39,917 nucleotides of DNA, from IMG/VR virus record IMGVR_UViG_3300036399_000385, positions 1 to 39,917 of that record. One strand, given 5' to 3'. Origin of the DNA: a virus. The notes beneath the pieces are model-generated. The model was not told the origin of the DNA. It did no database searches and saw nothing but the letters and a program-made list of their open reading frames with translations. Position numbers and translations under genes: made by a program. Below, in pieces: positions 30,119 to 38,345 of this stretch; the first letter of the stretch is position 1, and each line of letters begins with the position of its first letter.

Positions 30119-32247
30119 AGTTTTATTACGAAAATATAAATTATAAAGAAGTTCCAAACGGGTTGAATGGTTTATGTCGAATTTCTGAATTTGATTATAA
30201 TTTTGGTTTTAATAATCCTATATTTGAACTGTCCGATTATAAAGAAATAATATGGAATTTTACACCAAATAATGCAGAATTGAATACTGCATTTTTTTTA
30301 AATAATTTAGATTATTTTAAAAGTGTTTTTTTAAAAATACAAAATAAACCAAATGTTAAATTAATGTTTTCTAGTTTACATGAAGGTGCAGATATTTCAA
30401 AGTTTATAGAATTATTAATAAATTTTAAAAATGAATTTAAATTAAATAAAAACCAAATAATACTTGTTACTATAAATTTTATATCAAACCAATATGAAAA
30501 TGATATAAGAGTAATATGTAAACCATTTTTATTAGCTGATATTTCTAACAAATACAAAAAAATATTAGATAATCCGGATGAAAAAAATGGTATTGGAATT
30601 TTGTCTACATATGAATATTTAAAAACACCAAAAGATAAGTTCTTTTTAACTTATAATAAAAATGTTACAAGAATACATAGATTAAAATTTATGCTATGGC
30701 TTGTAAAAAATAATTTAATAAATGATTCATTATATTCACTATTAATTAAAAATAATAAATCCGATTATAGCATTTTTACATTTTTATCAAACGTAGAATA
30801 TACTGAATTAAAAGGTCTTTGGGGTTATTTTGATAAATTGGAAGAGTTGGGATTGAATAAATTAGATTGGAATTATGGTAATGAACACGATGATTCTATA
30901 TATTCCAATGTTATGAATACAACAAAACACCATTATTCAAAAACATTATTTAATATAGTAACAGAAACAACTTGTGCAGATGATAGTTGCTCAATAACAG
31001 AAAAATCATTTAAACCATTGGCAAATTGTCATCCATTTATAATAGTAGGTGATAGGTTTGTACATAATAAATTAAAAGAACTTGGGTTTGAATTGTATGA
31101 TGATTTAATAGATTATTCATTTGATATGATTTATGATTCTACAAAACGATTTGATTCAGTTTTAAAAGAAATAAAAAGAATACATAGTTTAGGAAAAGAT
31201 TATATTTTAGAATGGTATAGAAAAAATATTGATAAAATAAAAAGAAATCAAAAAGTATTTTTTTCATATTCTGATAGATATATGATAAGAGAAGTTATAA
31301 AAGAATTAAAAATGAAAAAAGTATTAATTACAGGAGCCAATGGATTAGTTGGCACACATTTAGTTAGAAAATGTATTGATGCAGGTTATGATGTTATTGG
31401 AGTAGATAAATCCAAACAAACTATAGAATACGATTCATACAACTATAAGTTTTATGAAATGGATTTAACAAATGAAGAAAATATAAAAAATATATTTGAA
31501 TTTGAAAAACCAGATGTAGTATTTAATTGTTTTGGTGTAAAAGGTTCTCCAATTAGAGCAAAAGAAAAACCCGTAGATTTCTTATATCCATCATTTAAAA
31601 TAAATACAGAAATAATTAACCAATGTGCCAAAAATGATATATGGTTAGTTTTTGTAAGTTCCGTTGGCGTATATTCCCCCGCAGAAAAGTTTATTGAATC
31701 TGATGTTTGGAAATCGTTACCAAGTGAATCAGATTGGTTTCCATCTTGGAGCAAAAGAATGGGTGAAATTTTATTAGAAGCATACAAAGTTCAATATGGT
31801 TATAATAATTGGAGTATTATAAGACCTGCTAATATATTTGGTGAATATGATGATTTTAGTGGAAATGGTACGGTAATTTCATCTACAATTAAAAAAGTAT
31901 ATGAAGCAACAGATTCAATTGAAGCGTGGGGTGATGGTTCTCCAATAAGAGATTTTGTATATGCTGGTGATGTTGCCGATGCTATTTTAAAGTTATATAC
32001 CGATAAAATAAATACCATAACAAACTTTGGAGCAGGAGAAGAAATCACTATAAAACAAATGATTGAAACTTTAATAAAAATAAGTAAAAAACCAATATCT
32101 ATAAATTGGGATAGTAGTAAACCAAATGGAGATTTAAGAAGACAAATGGATATTACTAAACAAACCGAAATAGGATTACTTCCGGTTCTTGGATTTGAAA
32201 AAGCATTAGAAATTACATATAATCATTATATAAATAAGTTATTATGA
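30115..32247 (+). CDS. Fusion of glycosyltransferase-like domain and sugar epimerase/reductase
   Basis: 710 residues in one open frame. Residues 1-399 are a glycosyltransferase-like domain with I-V-T-E-T-T ... S-I-T-E-K-S-F-K-P (T295 onward) and G-F-E-L-Y-D-D-L-I-D-Y-S-F-D. Residue 400 is a Met that starts a complete short-chain dehydrogenase: K-K-V-L-I-T-G-A-N-G-L-V-G (401-413), V-S-S-V-G-V-Y-S-P, I-R-P-A-N-I-F-G. It resembles GDP-fucose synthase, but the Tyr of Y-x-x-x-K is replaced by Pro (P-S-W-S-K-R-M-G-E). Either the two activities are fused or an internal start at 31312 yields a separate enzyme. Its start overlaps the upstream stop by ATGA. Confidence 0.78.
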   Translation: MKFYYENINYKEVPNGLNGLCRISEFDYNFGFNNPIFELSDYKEIIWNFTPNNAELNTAFFLNNLDYFKSVFLKIQNKPNVKLMFSSLHEGADISKFIELLINFKNEFKLNKNQIILVTINFISNQYENDIRVICKPFLLADISNKYKKILDNPDEKNGIGILSTYEYLKTPKDKFFLTYNKNVTRIHRLKFMLWLVKNNLINDSLYSLLIKNNKSDYSIFTFLSNVEYTELKGLWGYFDKLEELGLNKLDWNYGNEHDDSIYSNVMNTTKHHYSKTLFNIVTETTCADDSCSITEKSFKPLANCHPFIIVGDRFVHNKLKELGFELYDDLIDYSFDMIYDSTKRFDSVLKEIKRIHSLGKDYILEWYRKNIDKIKRNQKVFFSYSDRYMIREVIKELKMKKVLITGANGLVGTHLVRKCIDAGYDVIGVDKSKQTIEYDSYNYKFYEMDLTNEENIKNIFEFEKPDVVFNCFGVKGSPIRAKEKPVDFLYPSFKINTEIINQCAKNDIWLVFVSSVGVYSPAEKFIESDVWKSLPSESDWFPSWSKRMGEILLEAYKVQYGYNNWSIIRPANIFGEYDDFSGNGTVISSTIKKVYEATDSIEAWGDGSPIRDFVYAGDVADAILKLYTDKINTITNFGAGEEITIKQMIETLIKISKKPISINWDSSKPNGDLRRQMDITKQTEIGLLPVLGFEKALEITYNHYINKLL

Positions 32248-33017
32248 TGTTACACGCTTATGGTGATAGTTGGACGGAAGGACAGGGATGTAATAGAATA
32301 GTTGAAGATTTATTATCTAAAGAAGAAAGACCGGCATATCGTAAAGAAAATAGTTGGGTTAAATTTTTAGCAGACAAATTGAATATCCCTTTTATAAATA
32401 ATGGAGTTAGTGGAAATGCTAATAACAAAATATTCAATCAAATTGTTTCTGATATTCAATCTGAAAAAATAAAAAGTGATGATTTTGTTACCATAATGTG
32501 GAGCTCTTCTTTAAGAGATTATGTTCCTTTTTTACCAGATGGTGAATGGGTCACTTGGTCTGTTAAACATTTAATTGAAGAACCACATAAATTTATAAAT
32601 TCTTATAATAGTACCAATACGTTATACGATTCTTTTTTTACTGAATATAAAGAATTTTTTATAGGAGAAATGTTTAATCAGAATTATTATAATATAGTAA
32701 ATCAAAATTACATAATTTTTATCCAAAAACTATTTAAGCATTATAATATAAATTATATAATGTGTGATAGTTTTGAAAGTATGTTAATTAATTTGGATAA
32801 AAAGGATAATATTACACATTTAATAGATAATTCAAAATATTGGGAATTTAATAAACAAACATTCAGAGATTATTTAAATAAAGAAAAAAGATTAGATATT
32901 TGGGAAAATCAAGATGAACAATTTGAAACAAGAGCATCACAACATCCAAATTTAGAAGGTTATAAATTAATAAGTAAAGAGTTATACGGTTACATAAAAA
33001 ACAATAAAATATTATGA
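32244..33017 (+). CDS. SGNH/GDSL-type hydrolase
   Basis: 257 residues. Block I is Y-G7-D-S9-W-T-E-G, with the nucleophile Ser; the block II/III region is N-G-V-S-G-N-A-N-N (53-61); block V is S-Q-H-P-N-L-E-G-Y near residue 233, with the catalytic His. Such enzymes remove or transfer acyl groups on sugars and other esters. No signal peptide is present, so it acts in the cytoplasm or in the virion. It is coupled by ATGA overlaps to the fusion gene before it and the epimerase after it, consistent with glycan acyl modification. Three diverged relatives lie at 35359-39366. Confidence 0.78.
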   Translation: MMLHAYGDSWTEGQGCNRIVEDLLSKEERPAYRKENSWVKFLADKLNIPFINNGVSGNANNKIFNQIVSDIQSEKIKSDDFVTIMWSSSLRDYVPFLPDGEWVTWSVKHLIEEPHKFINSYNSTNTLYDSFFTEYKEFFIGEMFNQNYYNIVNQNYIIFIQKLFKHYNINYIMCDSFESMLINLDKKDNITHLIDNSKYWEFNKQTFRDYLNKEKRLDIWENQDEQFETRASQHPNLEGYKLISKELYGYIKNNKIL

Positions 33018-33991
33018 TAAATAAAAATTCAAAAATCCTTATCACAGGTGGTTCTGGTTTAGTTGGTCAAAATCTAACAAATAGATTAGTAAAAGAAGGT
33101 TATACAAATATTAGAGTTAATCTTCATAAAAGGGGTGTAAGAAACCGTCTTAATGGTGTAGAATATTCACACCACGATTTACAAACATATCAAGGATGTA
33201 GAGAAGCAACAGAAAATATTGAATTTGTATTTCATTGTGCAGCAACTACATCAAATGCAGTTGATACAGTAGATGACCCACTAGCACACGTTACACCAAA
33301 TGTTGCAATGAATAATTTTTTAATCGATGCAGCATGGAGAAACTTTGTTAAACATTATATTTTCATTTCTTCAAATACTGTATATCCACCAAAGGGAGAT
33401 GAAGCAGTTATTGAAACTGATTTCTTATTTGATGAACCATACCCAGTTTATTTTCCAGTTGGTTGGATGAAAAGATACGCAGAAGTTCAATGTGAGTTAT
33501 ATGCAAAGTATCTACCTCGTACTATGAAAACAACTGTAATAAGACCTGCTAATTTATACGGTCCTCACGACAAATATGATTTTAATAAATGCCACGTTAC
33601 TCCTGCAACTATTAGAAAAGTTGCAGATGAAATGAATCCTATTCCTGTTTGGGGTGATGGTTCTGAGTTAAGAGATTTACTTTATATTGAAGATTTTGTT
33701 GAAGCATTGCAAGTTGTTTTAGAAAAAGAAATTGAAGATGGATTTGAAGTTTATAATGTTGGTTCTAATTCTGTATATTCTGTATTAGAAGTATTGGATG
33801 TTATGAAAGAAGTTGCAAACTATGATGCACCAACGGAATTTATTAGTGGAAAACCATCAATGATACCAACTCGTAAAATTGATTCATTTAAGATTTTTGA
33901 TAAATTAGGATGGAAAGCAACTACATCATTAAAAGATGGATTGAAACTTGCTTATGATTGGTATTTAGAACACAAAAACGAATTTAAATAA
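33014..33991 (+). CDS. Nucleotide-sugar epimerase/reductase (GDP-fucose synthase-like)
   Basis: A 325-residue extended short-chain dehydrogenase. T-G-G-S-G-L-V-G (11-18) is the dinucleotide loop, F-I-S-S-N-T-V-Y-P (117-125) the serine block, I-R-P-A-N-L-Y-G-P-H-D-K-Y (substrate pocket) and W-G-D-G-S-E-L-R-D (sugar-binding end) are close to GDP-fucose synthases. The usual catalytic Tyr is replaced: V149-G-W-M-K153-R. The fusion gene's enzyme has a similar W-S/M-K-R context with Pro in that place. Composition returns to the level of the operon's first genes, unlike the very AT-rich genes between. The start overlaps the SGNH stop by four bases. Confidence 0.86.
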   Translation: MINKNSKILITGGSGLVGQNLTNRLVKEGYTNIRVNLHKRGVRNRLNGVEYSHHDLQTYQGCREATENIEFVFHCAATTSNAVDTVDDPLAHVTPNVAMNNFLIDAAWRNFVKHYIFISSNTVYPPKGDEAVIETDFLFDEPYPVYFPVGWMKRYAEVQCELYAKYLPRTMKTTVIRPANLYGPHDKYDFNKCHVTPATIRKVADEMNPIPVWGDGSELRDLLYIEDFVEALQVVLEKEIEDGFEVYNVGSNSVYSVLEVLDVMKEVANYDAPTEFISGKPSMIPTRKIDSFKIFDKLGWKATTSLKDGLKLAYDWYLEHKNEFK

Positions 33992-33994
33992 TAT

Positions 33995-34543
33995 ATGGCA
34001 CAACCAGAATATACACCATACAAAGATGCACTTACAAATTCAATGAAATTTTTAGGTGAGCAATCTAATACTACATTTATAGGACAACAAGTTCTATGGG
34101 CAGGTAATCCTATGAGTACAACATTAGGAGAAGTTCCTAAAGAAAAAATGATTGAAGTTCCAGTAATGGAAGAATCACAAATGGGAATGAGTTTAGGATT
34201 AGCAATGGCAAATGAATTTGTTATTACGTTTTATCCTCGTTGGGATTTTATTATATGTGCCGCAAATCAACTTATAAACCACGTTGATAAATTAGAATTA
34301 ATGAGTGGTGGTGAGTGGAAAGCAAATATGATTATTAGATTAGGTAAAGGTAGTGATAAACCATTAGACCCCGGTCATCAACATAAAGGAAACTATTTTG
34401 AGCAATTCAAATCTATGTGTAGTAATATAAATTTTGTTGATTTAACTAAATGGGAAGATATTGAACCTGCTTATAAAAATGCTTATACAAAAGGGGGTAT
34501 TCATTGTTTAGTTGAATACCCCGAATTGTATTATATTAATTAA
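33995..34543 (+). CDS. Thiamine-diphosphate enzyme, beta (E1-beta-like) half
   Basis: A 182-residue protein matching the pyrimidine-binding domain of transketolase/E1-beta: G-E-V-P-K-E-K-M-I-E-V-P-V-M-E-E-S-Q-M-G-M-S-L-G includes the Glu that activates thiamine diphosphate, followed by T-F-Y-P-R-W-D-F-I and Q-L-I-N-H. It lacks the C-terminal transketolase domain of full E1-beta (about 325 residues). It is presumably the partner of the alpha half at 28248-28877. It is the last gene of the operon; its TAA overlaps the stop of the convergent dioxygenase gene, with no terminator between. Confidence 0.82.
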   Translation: MAQPEYTPYKDALTNSMKFLGEQSNTTFIGQQVLWAGNPMSTTLGEVPKEKMIEVPVMEESQMGMSLGLAMANEFVITFYPRWDFIICAANQLINHVDKLELMSGGEWKANMIIRLGKGSDKPLDPGHQHKGNYFEQFKSMCSNINFVDLTKWEDIEPAYKNAYTKGGIHCLVEYPELYYIN

Positions 34544-35316
34544 AATCCCCAATGTTTTTCACGTAATTCGTAAATGTTAATTGGTTCTCTTTTCATATGA
34601 CTACCTTGATTAAAATATGCTCCTTGTTTTAAGTATCCACACAAAAAGTTTCTTCTAAATCTATTTGAGTTATTTGCTTCAGAACCATGTACAACGTGTG
34701 AATGAAGTAATGCAACTTGTCCTTTTTTTAAGTAACCTTCTGCTTTGCGGAAATCGTGTCCTGTTGGCATAATACAAGGTTTACCTCTTTCGTTTCTCCA
34801 AAAAGATGGATTTGTTTTAGTTCTTTCATTATCAACCTCGATTGGTAAAGTTGGTAATCTATGAGAACCTTCGTAGTTCCATACTGCACCATTTTCAGGG
34901 TCATGATTGTCTAATGCTAACGCAGTATTGACAATTTCATTATGTCCACAACCCGTATAAAATGCATTTTGATGCATATCTCTTCCCAATTGTCCAGGTG
35001 GTTTAAAATAACTCCATGTTTGCATTCCATCTATTTTATCTCCCATTAAAAATTCACACGCTTCTACCAATTTAGGGTGTACAAATAATTTTTCTAATTT
35101 TGGAGATAGTTTGTGTGGGTATGCAAATGGGTCGTAATCTCCCCAAGGTTTACCATCATCTGTTGTAGTACCGATTCGTGCTATTCTTAATGCATCCAAT
35201 TCTGCATTTATTTCATCACATTCATCTTCGGTTAATAATTCTAATACTGTAAATCCTCTGTATCTCCAATCAAATGTCATTTGTTGGATTTCAATATCCG
35301 TAAGGTGTTTTATCAT
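34540..35316 (-). CDS. PhyH-type Fe(II)/2-oxoglutarate dioxygenase
   Basis: A 258-residue phytanoyl-CoA-hydroxylase-like oxygenase. The fold signature is present: R-G-F-T-V-L-E-L-L (20-28), the metal region M-H115-Q-N117-A-F-Y, the distal H210-G-S-E-A-N-N-S and R222 for 2-oxoglutarate. The family's H-x-D is here H-x-N, which may weaken iron binding or alter the reaction. Phage PhyH proteins are thought to hydroxylate small molecules or sugars; beside glycan genes, modification of a sugar or lipid is plausible. Convergent with the plus-strand operon, with overlapping stops. Confidence 0.85.
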   Translation of the reverse strand: MIKHLTDIEIQQMTFDWRYRGFTVLELLTEDECDEINAELDALRIARIGTTTDDGKPWGDYDPFAYPHKLSPKLEKLFVHPKLVEACEFLMGDKIDGMQTWSYFKPPGQLGRDMHQNAFYTGCGHNEIVNTALALDNHDPENGAVWNYEGSHRLPTLPIEVDNERTKTNPSFWRNERGKPCIMPTGHDFRKAEGYLKKGQVALLHSHVVHGSEANNSNRFRRNFLCGYLKQGAYFNQGSHMKREPINIYELREKHWGF

Positions 35317-35358
35317 AACTTGTTTTGTTTATAATTAAATATTATAATTTATAATTTA

Positions 35359-36432
35359 TTAAAAACTTTTATTTAACTTTTCTAGTTTATTTTTAATATA
35401 CCCAATATCTTCTATTTTATTCTGATATACAAAATGTTTCATAGTTTCAGAAATAATAGTTTCATCTGAATGTGTTGCGTTAGGTAATAATGAAAATTTT
35501 AAATATTCCATTTTAAAAATATTATTTAATAAATTTTTTAAATGACTATCTAATTCAATATCTTCCAATATTCCCTGACTTATAAACCATTTTTTTATAA
35601 TTTCAGTATAAAAAACATAATACGCATGTGTACTTGGGTGTGGGTCAAATATTAAATTATACCTATGACCAAAATCTAATTTAGTTCTGATATATTCCGT
35701 TAATCCTCCAAATTCATCACCGTATTGTAAATACAATTTACTTTTACCAAATGAAAAAAAATCTTTTATAGATACAGGTTTTTTACCGTTACAATAAATT
35801 TCAACTTCATCATAAGTTGTTTCATATTTATAAAAATTAACTATTTTTTTAAGTCTTTCAACTCTATTTTTGTTAAGTAATAGTCTATCAACATCATTGC
35901 TAAAAATATTTGCCCATCCAAAAAACATATATTTTTCAACATCATGTTCTTCACAAAATTTATTTAAATTTTCTATGTTTTCAAAATGTTTTTCAAATAT
36001 TGTTTTTTCCATTTCATAATCAATATATTCTATATTTTTTAAATAATCATATGGATAATCATCAACGTTTTCATCAAAATTATTACCACCAACAAATCCT
36101 TGTCTAACCAATGCACTAAATTGAATTATTCCATATATTTTTGCGTTTGGATTTGCTTCTTTTATTTCCAATACTTTCTTTTTAAATCTATTAGAAATTA
36201 CATGATTTCCAAAAGACCCACGTGCGATAGTATGTATTTTTATAGTGTATTTATTTTGCTTCAATAAATCAAACGCAAATAATTGATGTGTTTTTATTGT
36301 ATTTGGTAAACCTAATTTTATATAATCTAATTCTTTAATATTTGTATATTTGTAATTAAAAATATTATTACCACTACCATCATCAGAAAATGAATCTCCT
36401 GAAAATATTATATTAATTTCTTGTTTTTCCAT
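35359..36432 (-). CDS. SGNH-like hydrolase, diverged
   Basis: 357 residues. I-I-F-S-G12-D-S14-F-S-D-D-G is block I; A-R-G-S-F-G-N-H (about 70-77) resembles block II; and D-P-H-P-S-T-H-A-Y-Y (about 275-284) supplies the His block. The middle is enlarged compared with minimal SGNH enzymes. It overlaps the next upstream glycosyltransferase-like gene by 25 bases, which suggests coupling. A sugar or glycan esterase/acyltransferase role is inferred from family and neighbours. The sequence is very AT-rich. Confidence 0.68.
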   Translation of the reverse strand: MEKQEINIIFSGDSFSDDGSGNNIFNYKYTNIKELDYIKLGLPNTIKTHQLFAFDLLKQNKYTIKIHTIARGSFGNHVISNRFKKKVLEIKEANPNAKIYGIIQFSALVRQGFVGGNNFDENVDDYPYDYLKNIEYIDYEMEKTIFEKHFENIENLNKFCEEHDVEKYMFFGWANIFSNDVDRLLLNKNRVERLKKIVNFYKYETTYDEVEIYCNGKKPVSIKDFFSFGKSKLYLQYGDEFGGLTEYIRTKLDFGHRYNLIFDPHPSTHAYYVFYTEIIKKWFISQGILEDIELDSHLKNLLNNIFKMEYLKFSLLPNATHSDETIISETMKHFVYQNKIEDIGYIKNKLEKLNKSF

Positions 36433-37553
36433 TTTTCAAATATTTTTTCATTTTTTCCATTAAATATATCTAAAATATAATTTTTATGATTAGTATAATA
36501 CTCAAAAAAAATATCACAATTTTTTCGATATTCATCTGCATATTTAAAATATATTTCATGTAGTTCATCTATACTTTTTATTGATTGTAGTGTAACGTGC
36601 GCCAATCCTAAATTAACACTATCTTCGTTATTACAGTCATAAAACCCATATAAAGGTGATTCAAATGTCATTCCTATTTTTTCTAAGCATTTTTTTAAAT
36701 TACCAGAACCAAAATGTATAAATGGCAAACAACCCGCAATTGGTTTTACTATTTTTTCAGTAACAGGACAATGGTTATCAACATCTTTTATATCTTTAAA
36801 AAAATACGACTCCGTTACTATTTCAAAGTATGCTAAAAACTGTGAAAAATATGTATGTTTTAAAACAATTGTTTTTTCAGAATAACTATCATATGAGTGT
36901 GGTATTAAATTTTCATTATCTTTTAAAAATTTAGATAAATTATGTTTTTCAGCTGAATAATATACCATACTTACTGAGAATGACCAAATGTTATTTTTTA
37001 AATTATCGGTTGCTTTTAATATATTAAAAATATCAATTCTAGTAGGATTTATATGATTTGAATAAAATATTAATTTATGAGGTTTTCGTAATTCATAATA
37101 AGCATGATTCATATTTTGTAAAAATTTCTTGCCATTCATAAAATCCGCATCAATTAATTGACCTATCTGCGAATACATTGATAATGGTAAAAATAACTTT
37201 CTAACATCATCGGATGGCATCATATCATATGTAGCGTACACACATGGTAAATCAATTGCTTTTTCAAGAGAATCAACTGCATCAGGATTAACTATTACCT
37301 CGTTAAAAATCATTATTATTTGTTTTACACCAGGATAGTTAAGTCTATATTCGTTTATTTTCTGAATTAATAATTCTAAATTATTTAATTCGTTAAATGT
37401 GTATCCAAACGATTCTGTAAATTCTATAAATAAACTGTTACTAAAAACTAAATCCGGTTCATTTCTATTTGCGTTTTTATCAAAATGATATAAATCAATA
37501 TCGTTTACCAATTCAATAATTTCTCCATCATTTTTATATTTGATTCCTTTCAT
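36408..37553 (-). CDS. Third glycosyltransferase-like protein with a TEK-type motif
   Basis: 381 residues. The C-terminal part carries E-I-V-T-E-S-Y-F ... C-P-V-T-E-K-I-V-K-P-I-A-G-C-L-P-F-I, matching the T-E-S/T ... T-E-K ... K-P pattern of the two plus-strand genes, with P-F-I typical after it. The N-terminal half is diverged. It lies one base after the SGNH-like gene upstream. By resemblance to GT10/exostosin-type nucleotide-sugar domains it is probably a glycosyltransferase with an unknown donor. Confidence 0.68.
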   Translation of the reverse strand: MKGIKYKNDGEIIELVNDIDLYHFDKNANRNEPDLVFSNSLFIEFTESFGYTFNELNNLELLIQKINEYRLNYPGVKQIIMIFNEVIVNPDAVDSLEKAIDLPCVYATYDMMPSDDVRKLFLPLSMYSQIGQLIDADFMNGKKFLQNMNHAYYELRKPHKLIFYSNHINPTRIDIFNILKATDNLKNNIWSFSVSMVYYSAEKHNLSKFLKDNENLIPHSYDSYSEKTIVLKHTYFSQFLAYFEIVTESYFFKDIKDVDNHCPVTEKIVKPIAGCLPFIHFGSGNLKKCLEKIGMTFESPLYGFYDCNNEDSVNLGLAHVTLQSIKSIDELHEIYFKYADEYRKNCDIFFEYYTNHKNYILDIFNGKNEKIFEKWKNKKLI

Positions 37554-38345
37554 TTATATAAGTTTATTGGTTTTAAATTTATTATATTTGTTTATATGGT
37601 TTATAATTATTTTTGATAAAATTTCATGACCAGATACACCTGGGTGTGAATCTTTTATTCCATCGTTTAATTCATGGCCAATACTAATGTTTTCATAAAA
37701 ACACATATCTTCTATAAGTTTATAATTTTTATTTAACATCGATTCGGTTTCTAATTTAATTATATCACATTCTTCTATAGTACCGTTAAATATATTTTCA
37801 TATCTTTCAATTTTATTTAATAAATCATATGGTTGTAAAAAATATATCTGTGCTTTCATATTTTTAATATACATTATTAAAGACATTAATTTAATATATT
37901 CCTCTTTATCAAATAATTCAAAATTATGAAAATTATAGTAATTATCAATAACATCTTTTCTTATAGAATCCCATTCGTTTCCTTTTTCGGTTTTATCTGT
38001 TGGGTTTGATAATAATCCACCCGTTATATTAAAATATTTTTCAAATTTAGAAGAATAAATTTCATCTCTAAACCCATTTGGAATTTCTAATAAAAAAATA
38101 GTATTATGTATTAAACTTTTTTGTTTTATAATATAATCCCAAGTCATTCTTGTTATTCTATTTATAGAACCACCATATCTAGATTCATCTGTTAAATTAA
38201 AATTTAATTGTTTTGAAACCAATGTTGGGTATGAATAATCTCTACCAATTCCATTTAATTTTAAATGAGATATAACTCCTTTCCCATCTAAAACATCTCC
38301 ATCGGTCCAACTACATCCATTAACATATAAATTTATCTTATTCAT
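37554..38345 (-). CDS. SGNH-like hydrolase with Cys in the GDS motif
   Basis: 263 residues. Block I reads V-N-G10-C11-S12-W-T-D-G, with Cys in place of Asp, while the nucleophile Ser is kept. Y-G-G-S-I-N-R-I-T-R is the block II/III region and D-S-H-P-G-V-S-G-H-E the Asp-His block. It overlaps its upstream neighbour by eight bases. G-C-S variants occur in phage SGNH proteins that I have seen unannotated. The role is probably esterase or acyltransferase acting on a glycan, inferred from family and neighbours. Confidence 0.7.
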   Translation of the reverse strand: MNKINLYVNGCSWTDGDVLDGKGVISHLKLNGIGRDYSYPTLVSKQLNFNLTDESRYGGSINRITRMTWDYIIKQKSLIHNTIFLLEIPNGFRDEIYSSKFEKYFNITGGLLSNPTDKTEKGNEWDSIRKDVIDNYYNFHNFELFDKEEYIKLMSLIMYIKNMKAQIYFLQPYDLLNKIERYENIFNGTIEECDIIKLETESMLNKNYKLIEDMCFYENISIGHELNDGIKDSHPGVSGHEILSKIIINHINKYNKFKTNKLI

